Positions 1 through 5,178 of a stretch of 5,178 bases of DNA are shown here, in pieces; the stretch's first letter is position 1; the number at the start of each line of letters is the position of its first letter. The stretch spans positions 1 through 5,178 of the forward strand of contig CAIPNE010000151.1 in the NCBI GenBank assembly GCA_903866355.1. The letters are read 5' to 3'. Source of the DNA: an uncultured Gammaproteobacteria bacterium (GTDB lineage: Bacteria > Pseudomonadota > Gammaproteobacteria > Ga0077536). Below the pieces are notes generated by a model that saw only the letters and a program-made list of their open reading frames with translations, was not told the DNA's origin and did no database searches. Both the position numbers and the translations under genes were made by a program.

Positions 1-278
1 CGTTGGTGTTTGCCACTCGCGATCCGGCGCCCTACGGTGCGGACATCGCCAGTTGGGTGCGCTATGGGGCAAGCCCACGGGCCACCATCGCCTTGGACCG
101 TTGCGCGCGCGCGCATGCTTGGCTGGCGGGGCGTGACTACGTCAATCCTGGGGATATCCACGCCATCGCACCCGACGTCCTCCGACATCGCATCATCCTC
201 AATTACGACGCGGTGGCCGCAGGCGTCACCCCAGATCAATTTATCGACGCCCTTTTAAATCGCGTGCCAGTACCCTGA
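1..278 (+). CDS. MoxR-family AAA+ ATPase, C-terminal end (partial)
   Basis: This is the last 91 complete codons of a gene that begins before the window; bases 1-2 finish an earlier codon, and the stop is TGA at 276-278. The visible part is the C-terminal helical lid of a MoxR-family AAA+ ATPase. It reads ATRDP near its start and then GASPRA (residues 22-27 of the visible part), whose arginine is the sensor-2 residue that contacts bound nucleotide. The segments GRDYVNPGDI and APDVLRHRI follow, both typical of the family. The Walker A and B motifs lie upstream and cannot be checked. MoxR proteins are cytoplasmic, form oligomers, and are thought to remodel or activate VWA-domain partners. The DUF58 and VWA genes downstream are the usual companions. 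The TTG at position 3 is only an internal leucine codon, not a start. The family call is secure; the substrate is unknown. Confidence 0.93.
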   Translation, partial: LVFATRDPAPYGADIASWVRYGASPRATIALDRCARAHAWLAGRDYVNPGDIHAIAPDVLRHRIILNYDAVAAGVTPDQFIDALLNRVPVP

Positions 279-289
279 GCTCGCACCCC

Positions 290-1249
290 ATGGGCTGGCT
301 GAAGTCACTGGGCCTGAATTTTGGCCACGTTGCGCCCGCCTCGGAATCCTTGGCGGCGACCCACTGCCGGGTCCAGCCTACCCTGGAAGACCTCTTATCC
401 TTGCGGCTCCGCGCGAGCGCGCTACCGACGCTGGCACGCCTCGCGCGGGCGCGGCAAAACGGCCTGTATCACGCCCCGCTCAAAGGGCGCGGCATGGAAT
501 ACGCCGAGTCCCGCCCTTATCAGCCGGGCGATGACGTGCGCACGATGGACTGGCGCTTGACCGCGCGCAGCGGTAAGCCCCACACCAAGCTCTTTCGCGA
601 GGAGCGGGAGCGGCCGGTTTATGTCGGGGTCGACCTGCGCAGTAACATGGCGTTCGCCACGCAAGGCGCCTTCAAGTCGGTGCAGGCCGCGCGCACCGCG
701 GCCCTGCTGGCATGGAAAGCGGCGCAAGAACACGACCGCATCGGTGGGGTCGTGCTGGGTGCGAGCGGCAGCCACGAGTTACTGCCCGCCCGCGGTGGTG
801 CCGCCGTACTCCGCTTGTTGAACCGCCTGGTAGATGTTGCCAACGACGCGGCAACCGATGCGCCGCCGCTCGCGCAGTTGACCGCCGGTTTGCAGCGGCT
901 CGCCAAACCCGGCAGCTTGGTCTTTGTGCTCAGTGATCTGCGCGATTTCGACCCCGCCGTGGATCGCGATCTGGCCCGTATTGCCCAACACAGCGACCTC
1001 ACACTGCTGCATTTTTACGACGTCTTTGAAACCGCACTGCCCACACTCGACGCGGCCTTGCGGGTCTCCCACGGGGCCCAATCCGTGGATTTGGAACTCG
1101 GGGATCGAGCACTCGCCACGCGCTATCAACAGCGTTTTGCAGACCGTCGCGATGACCTCATGGACTATTGCCGCACCCATCGAATGGGCTATGCCAGTAT
1201 CAGCACCCTCGAGACCCCCTTGAATGTGCTCAAGCAGGTGCTTGCATGA
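290..1249 (+). CDS. DUF58 domain protein (VWA-like partner of MoxR)
   Basis: This 319-residue protein carries the DUF58 signature at about residues 66-107: GRGMEYAESRPYQPGDDVR, then MDWRLTARSG and KLFREERE. A VWA-like fold follows, with strand VYVGVDLRSNM (110-120) and strand SLVFVLSDLRDF (209-220). The first metal-site motif is DLRSN at 115-119 instead of the canonical DxSxS, while Asp216 of the later SDL motif is kept, so metal binding may be altered or lost. No membrane span or signal peptide is visible, which suggests a cytoplasmic protein, unlike the membrane-anchored DUF58 proteins of many Gram-positives. It starts 11 bases after the MoxR stop and its stop overlaps the next start (ATGA). 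The ribosome site before ATG 290 is weak. The protein carries roughly 28 residues before the usual family start near QPTLEDLLSLR, and an in-frame TTG at 350 is a less likely alternative. The molecular function is not established; a role as MoxR partner is inferred from context. Confidence 0.93.
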   Translation: MGWLKSLGLNFGHVAPASESLAATHCRVQPTLEDLLSLRLRASALPTLARLARARQNGLYHAPLKGRGMEYAESRPYQPGDDVRTMDWRLTARSGKPHTKLFREERERPVYVGVDLRSNMAFATQGAFKSVQAARTAALLAWKAAQEHDRIGGVVLGASGSHELLPARGGAAVLRLLNRLVDVANDAATDAPPLAQLTAGLQRLAKPGSLVFVLSDLRDFDPAVDRDLARIAQHSDLTLLHFYDVFETALPTLDAALRVSHGAQSVDLELGDRALATRYQQRFADRRDDLMDYCRTHRMGYASISTLETPLNVLKQVLA

Positions 1250-1734
1250 CGCCACTGGAGGCCACCCAGCTACCGCTACGCGATATCCATCTGCCGCTGC
1301 CGATTGCTTGGTGGCCGCCCGCGCCCGGCTGGTGGGTGGCGGTGAGCTTGGTCATCGTCCTCACGCTGGGATGGACGTTGCAACGTCGCTGGCACCGCCG
1401 CCGGGCCTTGCGGCGCGCGGCGTGGACAGAATTCTGTCAGCTGCAGAACATCGACGACCCCCACCGCTTAGCGATGGCCGTGGCGCTGCTATTACGGCGA
1501 GTCTCGCAAGCGCTTGACCCCACGCTCGCCCAAACGCCGCTGCACGATACCGCCTGGCTGGCGCGCTTAGACCAAATTGCACCCGGACTAACAGCCGACG
1601 CGACATTGCACCCAGCGCTGCTCCAAGCACCCTACGACCCCACGACGGTCTATGACCAGGCGGCCCTATTGCGGGCGCTGGAACGCTGGTTGCAGGCGTT
1701 GCCCTTGGGCCACCAGCGCGTGTCCCATGTTTGA
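1246..1734 (+). CDS. DUF4381 single-pass membrane protein
   Basis: This encodes 162 residues. The N-terminal block LRDIHLPLPIAWWPPAPGWW (11-30) is the hallmark of DUF4381 proteins. It leads straight into one hydrophobic span at about 29-46, followed by a very basic stretch (QRRWHRRRALRR, 46-57) that should hold the rest of the chain in the cytoplasm. The remaining 105 residues look helical, with LLLRRVSQAL at 81-90 and the family-like APYDP at 128-132. I chose ATG 1246 because it overlaps the DUF58 stop in an ATGA and is followed at once by the family N-terminus. The in-frame ATG at 1168 would add 26 unrelated residues lying wholly inside DUF58. A short AGG at 1236-1238 may serve as ribosome site. 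This small gene commonly sits between DUF58 and batA in proteobacterial Bat loci. Its function is unknown; linking the membrane VWA proteins to the cytoplasmic ATPase is an inference. Confidence 0.9.
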   Translation: MTPLEATQLPLRDIHLPLPIAWWPPAPGWWVAVSLVIVLTLGWTLQRRWHRRRALRRAAWTEFCQLQNIDDPHRLAMAVALLLRRVSQALDPTLAQTPLHDTAWLARLDQIAPGLTADATLHPALLQAPYDPTTVYDQAALLRALERWLQALPLGHQRVSHV

Positions 1735-2713
1735 GTTGGCGTGGCCTTGGATGCTGCTGGCGCTGCCGGTGCCGTGGCTGGCGCGGCGTTGGCTGCCACC
1801 GCTAGCGCGTCAATTCGACGCCGCGTTGCGCGTGCCCGACGTCCAAGATTTTGTCACCGTGAGCACGGCTACCACCGCGGCACCGCTGCATCGCGGAGTG
1901 CGCTGGCTGGCACTGCTCGCGTGGTTGCTGCTGGTCGTTGCGAGCGCCAACCCCCAGTGGTTGGGCGAGCCCTTGGGCGTGCGTGCCTCCGGTCGCGATC
2001 TGATGCTGGTGGTGGACCTGTCAGAGAGCATGGAAGTGAAGGATTTCGTGCTCGGGGACGAGGCCGTCAATCGCTTGGTCGCACTGAAATCTGTGGCCAA
2101 AGAATTTATTCGACGGCGTGCTGGTGACCGCATCGGGCTCGTGCTGTTTGGCGAACAAGCCTACCTCAACGTACCGCTAACCTTTGACCGCGACACCGTG
2201 GGACGCATGCTCGATGAAAGCGTGATCGGTCTGGCGGGACGCAGCACCGCCATCGGAGATGCGATTGGTCTGGCCACCAAACGGCTGCGCGCGCAGAACG
2301 CGCCCCATAAAACTATCATTCTCATGACCGATGGGGCCAACACCGCCGGCCATGTCGAACCACGGCGCGCGGCCCGGTTGGCGGCGCGAGAAGGGCTGCG
2401 CATTTACACCATCGGCATTGGCGCCGACGAAATGCTGGTGCGGCAGCTGTTTGGGACAATTCGGGTGAACCCGTCCACGGATCTCGACGAAGACACGCTG
2501 CGCGACTTGGCCGCCGTGACTGGCGGGCGTTATTTCCGGGCGCGCGACCTCCAAGGGCTACGAGAAATTTATGCAGAGCTTGATCGCCTAGAACCCGTGG
2601 CCCGCGAAGAGGAACATTTTCGCCCCGTGCAAACATTGTTTATCTGGCCGCTAGGCACGGCGCTCGCTTTGGCCGGCCTGTTGGCGGCGCAGCGACTACG
2701 ACTAGCCACATGA
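1727..2713 (+). CDS. batA: BatA-type VWA domain membrane protein
   Basis: This encodes 328 residues. An N-terminal hydrophobic segment (about 2-24, FELAWPWMLLALP) matches the Bat N-terminal membrane domain, and a second span lies at about 57-74. The VWA domain covers about 90-290, and a last span lies at about 303-321. The metal-ion-dependent adhesion site looks complete: DLSES at 97-101, Thr174 in GRSTAIGDAIG, and Asp202 in TDGANTAG. Family-typical blocks FGEQAYLNVPLTFDRD, GADEM and VNPSTDLDEDTLRDLA are also present. Positive charges after span 1 suggest an outward N-terminus and a periplasmic VWA domain. Start ATG 1727 overlaps the DUF4381 stop by 8 bases and gives the normal Bat N-terminus; the in-frame ATG at 1652 adds 25 unrelated residues. 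No clear ribosome site is visible, so translation probably depends on coupling. Bat genes were linked to oxygen tolerance in Bacteroides fragilis; the biochemical role is open. Confidence 0.93.
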   Translation: MFELAWPWMLLALPVPWLARRWLPPLARQFDAALRVPDVQDFVTVSTATTAAPLHRGVRWLALLAWLLLVVASANPQWLGEPLGVRASGRDLMLVVDLSESMEVKDFVLGDEAVNRLVALKSVAKEFIRRRAGDRIGLVLFGEQAYLNVPLTFDRDTVGRMLDESVIGLAGRSTAIGDAIGLATKRLRAQNAPHKTIILMTDGANTAGHVEPRRAARLAAREGLRIYTIGIGADEMLVRQLFGTIRVNPSTDLDEDTLRDLAAVTGGRYFRARDLQGLREIYAELDRLEPVAREEEHFRPVQTLFIWPLGTALALAGLLAAQRLRLAT

Positions 2714-4509
2714 ACGCGCTCGCTGAATTTCATTTTTTACGGCCGCTTTGGTGGCTGGCCGTGCTGCCGTTGCTGGCACTGGTCTGGCAATGGCAACGTC
2801 GCGCCACCAGACACAACGTGCTGCGGCGGATTTGCGACCCCGATCTGCTGCCGTTTGTGAGCGTCCATAACCCGTTGCAGACCCGTGCGCCGCGCATCTT
2901 GCCACTCCTACTGGCCGCTTTGCTCGCCATCGCGGCCCTCGCCGGACCCACCGTACAGCGGCTGCCGCAGCCACTGTTTCGCGAGGAATCGGCGCTGGTC
3001 ATTGCCTTGGATCTCTCCGCCTCAATGCAGGCGCAAGACGTGGCACCTACCCGCCTCAGCCGCGCCAAGTTTAAAATTCACGACCTGCTCGCCGCGCGCG
3101 ACCGGGGTCAGACAGCGCTGGTGGTGTTCGCCGGGCGGGCGTTCCCCGTCACCCCTCTCACCGATGACGTGCGCACGATTGACGCTCAACTGGACGTCAT
3201 GGAGCCCGCTCTCATGCCCTCGCCGGGTAGCGATGTGGCGGGGGCTATTGCGGCGTGTACTGACCTGCTCACGCAAGCCGGCTATACGCGTGGCGATATC
3301 CTGCTGGTGAGCGATGGCGTGCCAGACACGCAGGTCGCAGCGATCGAACAAACGCTCGCGAAACACGCTTTTAGGCTGTCGGTACTGGGCATCGGCACGG
3401 CTGGCGGCGCGCCAATCCCCAGTGGCGAGGGTGACTTTATCAAAGACCAAGACGGGGTTATCGCCATGACCCGTTTGGAAACCGGCCCCCTCACCGCTTT
3501 AGCCGCGACCGGTCACGGACTGTATTTGCCCGCGCGTATCGACAACACCGATGTGGAGGCGCTCCAAAAGTTCTTGGCCCAGCAGGCGATGGGCGAAATT
3601 GCCTCGGCCGCCCAACGAGTCACTGAACAATGGTATGAGTTGGGACCCTGGCTGCTCGGGCCGGTACTGGCACTGGCCGCGTTAGCTTTCCGCCGGGGGG
3701 TGCTGCTCGCGACGCTCTTGCTACCCGTGCTGCTAACACCGCGTGCGGCAACCGCCCGTGATTGGTGGTTCACGCCGGATCAAGCCGGTCAGCAGGCGTT
3801 TGCACAAGAAAAATACGCGGCTGCCGCGCAACGTTTCCAAGATCCGGCGTGGCGGGCCGCAGCACTTTATCGGCAAGCCGATTACGCCGCCGCGGCGCAG
3901 GCGTTGGAGGGCCGCGACGACCCCGAGGCTCTCTACAATCGTGGCAACGCCTTGGCGCGCCAAGGGCGCCTCGAGGAGGCCTTAGCGGCCTATAACGCGG
4001 CCCTCAAGCAGGACGCCGCACATGCTGACGCCCAGTACAACAAGTCGCTCGTCGAAGCCCTGCTGCAACCGCCCGAGAAGTCAGAAAAAAAGCCGTCGAA
4101 AGATCCATCAAATCAGTCCAAACCGGACGATAACGGCGGTGATAAAGATCAGAAGGACGCGCAGGCCCAATCGCCTTCCGCGCAATCCCAGCAACCAGAT
4201 CCTGGCATGGCCCAACCGGACGATGAAAAATCGGCCGAGAAAAAGCCCGCGGGCGAGTCGCCGGCCGAGGGCGAGGGCAGCGAGGCCGACCCAGCGGCGG
4301 CCGCGAAGGCCGGCGACGGCGCGGCCGCGCGCCAGCAGGCAGCCGCCCAAGCCGCCCGCGAAGAAACCGCAAAGGATGAGGAAAAAATGTCTGCCGAGCA
4401 GTGGCTCCGGCAAGTTCCTGACGATCCGGGTGGCTTATGGCGGCGCAAATTTCAATATCAATACCAGCGCCTATACGGCGGCAAAACCGGGAGTTCCGAA
4501 CCATGGTGA
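2710..4509 (+). CDS. batB: BatB-type VWA protein fused to a TPR (BatC-like) region
   Basis: This 599-residue protein has two halves. The BatB half has spans at about 10-27 and 62-80 and a VWA domain (about 92-300) with metal-site motif DLSAS at 101-105, Ser174 in SPGSD where BatA has Thr, and Asp202 in SDG. The block GTAGGAPIPSGEGDFIKD (229-246) is typical of BatB. Hydrophobic segments at about 312-327 and 330-343 follow, split by an RRG turn. The BatC-like half starts near DWWFTPDQAGQQAF (351-364), with TPR helices to about 450, clearest at ALYNRGNALARQGRLEEALA (407-426). A charged, low-complexity stretch (about 455-560) then leads to a conserved-looking tail, EQWLRQVPDDPGGLWRRKF (563-581). 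Expected topology puts both VWA and TPR parts in the periplasm. The start overlaps the batA stop as ATGA. Proteins with this VWA-TPR fusion are common in gammaproteobacteria, whereas other phyla may encode BatB and BatC separately. The role is probably protein-protein assembly with BatA and BatD. Confidence 0.93.
   Translation: MNALAEFHFLRPLWWLAVLPLLALVWQWQRRATRHNVLRRICDPDLLPFVSVHNPLQTRAPRILPLLLAALLAIAALAGPTVQRLPQPLFREESALVIALDLSASMQAQDVAPTRLSRAKFKIHDLLAARDRGQTALVVFAGRAFPVTPLTDDVRTIDAQLDVMEPALMPSPGSDVAGAIAACTDLLTQAGYTRGDILLVSDGVPDTQVAAIEQTLAKHAFRLSVLGIGTAGGAPIPSGEGDFIKDQDGVIAMTRLETGPLTALAATGHGLYLPARIDNTDVEALQKFLAQQAMGEIASAAQRVTEQWYELGPWLLGPVLALAALAFRRGVLLATLLLPVLLTPRAATARDWWFTPDQAGQQAFAQEKYAAAAQRFQDPAWRAAALYRQADYAAAAQALEGRDDPEALYNRGNALARQGRLEEALAAYNAALKQDAAHADAQYNKSLVEALLQPPEKSEKKPSKDPSNQSKPDDNGGDKDQKDAQAQSPSAQSQQPDPGMAQPDDEKSAEKKPAGESPAEGEGSEADPAAAAKAGDGAAARQQAAAQAAREETAKDEEKMSAEQWLRQVPDDPGGLWRRKFQYQYQRLYGGKTGSSEPW
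4072..4389 (+). other. Low-complexity linker coding segment inside batB
   Basis: These bases encode about residues 455-560 of BatB, a stretch almost without hydrophobic residues. The first part is rich in Lys, Ser, Asp, Asn and Gln (EKSEKKPSKDPSNQ and after), and its DNA is visibly richer in A than its surroundings. The later part is rich in Ala, Glu, Gly and Arg (ADPAAAAKAGDGAAARQQ), very GC-rich, and contains the 8-base palindrome GCGGCCGC twice (4297-4304 and 4321-4328). It is probably a disordered spacer, the Ala-rich part perhaps helical, between the TPR region and the C-terminal tail. The reading frame stays open and continues into a family-like ending, so this is not a frameshift. Confidence 0.75.
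4489..4493 (+). promoter_or_regulatory. Ribosome binding site for batD
   Basis: GGGAG lies 9 bases before ATG 4503, inside the last codons of batB. It is the clearest Shine-Dalgarno-like site at any junction in the window, and it supports ATG 4503 over the adjacent in-frame GTG at 4506. Confidence 0.6.
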
Positions 4510-5178
4510 GGTGGCTACAAAGCACACTCCTGACACTGCTGCTCGGCGTTGCCGCAACGGCTGGCGCGGTGGAAATAACGCTGCGAGTGCTACCCGATCC
4601 CCCACCGTTGAATGAATCGTTCACGCTGGTGTTCGAAGCCGATGGGTCGCTCGATGACGAACCTGATTTCACTCCGCTGGAAAAAGATTTCGAAATTCTC
4701 CAACGCAACCAACAAACCGCTTTGGAGCTACGCAACGCACGGCAGCGCCGCACCACGACTTGGCGTCTTACCGTGCTACCCAAACACGGCCCGCCTTTGG
4801 TGATCCCCGCGATCCCCTTTGGTACCCAACAAACCGCACCACGCCAGATCGCCTTGGCGGCCGCGCTCGTCGCCCCACCCGATGAAGGGCTATTTCTGGA
4901 AGCGGAAGCGACGCCCGCCAATCCTTATGTACAACAGGAAGTCCTCTACACCCTGCGCTTGTGGCGCCGGTATGAAATCAGTAATGCGTCGCTGTCTGAG
5001 CCGGCCTTTTCGGGGGATGCCGTGACGAAAGCGCTGACCGAAGATCGCCATTACACCCAAACCCGTAACGGCCAGCGTTACGAAGTGGTGGAACGCCGTT
5101 TCATGATTTATCCGCAGGCCAGCGGCATGCTGACCATCAAGCCCGCGGTGGTGACGGCGCAGGTGGTCAAACGGGGGC
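4503..5178 (+). CDS. batD: BatD oxygen-tolerance-type protein (5' part, runs off the window)
   Basis: The frame from ATG 4503 stays open to the window edge, giving 225 complete codons. The N-terminus MVRWLQSTLLTLLLGVAATA is a plausible signal peptide, with likely cleavage after Ala-Gly-Ala at 20-22 and mature start VEITLRV. The mature part has BatD-like beta-rich sequence: NESFTLVFEADGS, then PDFTPLEKDFEILQRNQQ at about residues 54-71, and the later block NPYVQQEVLYTLRLWRRYE. BatD proteins are usually much longer, with a membrane span near the C-terminus, so well over half of the gene is probably missing. The start overlaps the batB stop by 7 bases and has a good ribosome site, GGGAG. BatD is an exported, membrane-tethered partner of the BatA/BatB set; its exact role is unknown. 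The frame lacks a stop in the window, so a search for closed ORFs only would miss it. Confidence 0.92.
   Translation, partial: MVRWLQSTLLTLLLGVAATAGAVEITLRVLPDPPPLNESFTLVFEADGSLDDEPDFTPLEKDFEILQRNQQTALELRNARQRRTTTWRLTVLPKHGPPLVIPAIPFGTQQTAPRQIALAAALVAPPDEGLFLEAEATPANPYVQQEVLYTLRLWRRYEISNASLSEPAFSGDAVTKALTEDRHYTQTRNGQRYEVVERRFMIYPQASGMLTIKPAVVTAQVVKRG

Noticed and set aside
102..118. A 17-base alternating pyrimidine/purine tract (TGCGCGCGCGCGCATGC) that could favour Z-DNA
   Set aside because: It encodes Cys-Ala-Arg-Ala-His-Ala, in line with the normal MoxR lid sequence, and such short runs are common in GC-rich genes.
279..289. Possible promoter or terminator between MoxR and DUF58
   Set aside because: The gap is only 11 bases, with no stem-loop, T-run or promoter-like sequence.
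1168..1245. Earlier in-frame start for DUF4381
   Set aside because: It would add 26 residues unlike the family and extend deep into DUF58; ATG 1246 gives the expected N-terminus and an ATGA overlap.
779..1255. A 158-codon minus-strand open frame opposite DUF58
   Set aside because: It is fully antisense to a gene with clear family motifs, and its own translation shows no domain I recognise.
1652..1726. Earlier in-frame start for batA
   Set aside because: It would put 25 Arg/Cys-rich residues ahead of the Bat N-terminal membrane segment; ATG 1727 fits the family.
4297..4328. Two copies of the palindrome GCGGCCGC, a possible hairpin or regulatory repeat
   Set aside because: Both fall in Ala-rich codons of the BatB linker, and GC-rich alanine codons readily create this palindrome; nothing else suggests a site.
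4004..4921. A 305-codon open frame on the minus strand across the batB/batD junction
   Set aside because: It lies antisense to two well-supported genes, its product is Ser/Arg-rich low-complexity sequence with no recognisable motif, and long antisense frames are expected opposite GC-rich coding DNA.

Overview
The window is a tightly packed run of six same-strand (+) reading frames. They match the MoxR / DUF58 / DUF4381 / BatA / BatB(-TPR) / BatD gene order found in many proteobacteria, usually called the Bat ('Bacteroides aerotolerance') locus. The DNA is GC-rich with strongly GC-biased third codon positions. The presence of a DUF4381 gene and a BatB fused to a TPR region points to a gammaproteobacterium or close relative. 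I cannot name a genus from sequence alone. No mobile element, tRNA, rRNA, CRISPR array, or convincing promoter or terminator is visible.

Layout: bases 1-278 are the 3' end of a MoxR-family AAA+ ATPase gene. An 11-base gap follows, then a DUF58 gene (290-1249), a DUF4381 membrane protein gene (1246-1734), batA (1727-2713), batB with a fused TPR/BatC-like half (2710-4509), and the 5' part of batD (4503 to the window edge). From DUF58 onward every junction overlaps (4, 8, 4 and 7 bases), so the genes are almost certainly one transcript with coupled translation. Both ends of the operon lie outside the window. There is no stretch over 300 bases without a gene.

How the genes fit together (family knowledge plus inference): MoxR ATPases are thought to act as chaperone-like partners of von Willebrand factor A (VWA) proteins. 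Here the ATPase and the soluble DUF58 protein should be cytoplasmic. DUF4381 has one membrane span and a cytoplasmic tail. BatA and BatB are predicted to hold their metal-binding VWA domains in the periplasm, and BatD is an exported protein. The set looks like an envelope-spanning complex implicated in stress or oxygen tolerance in some bacteria, but its biochemical role is not established.

The gene content is a recognised one, so I do not claim a new system. The points most worth a second look are a signal-peptide-like segment buried inside the BatB-TPR fusion, a degenerate metal site in DUF58 beside two intact ones in BatA and BatB, the predicted split of the complex across the membrane, and a long disordered linker before a conserved C-terminal tail in BatB.
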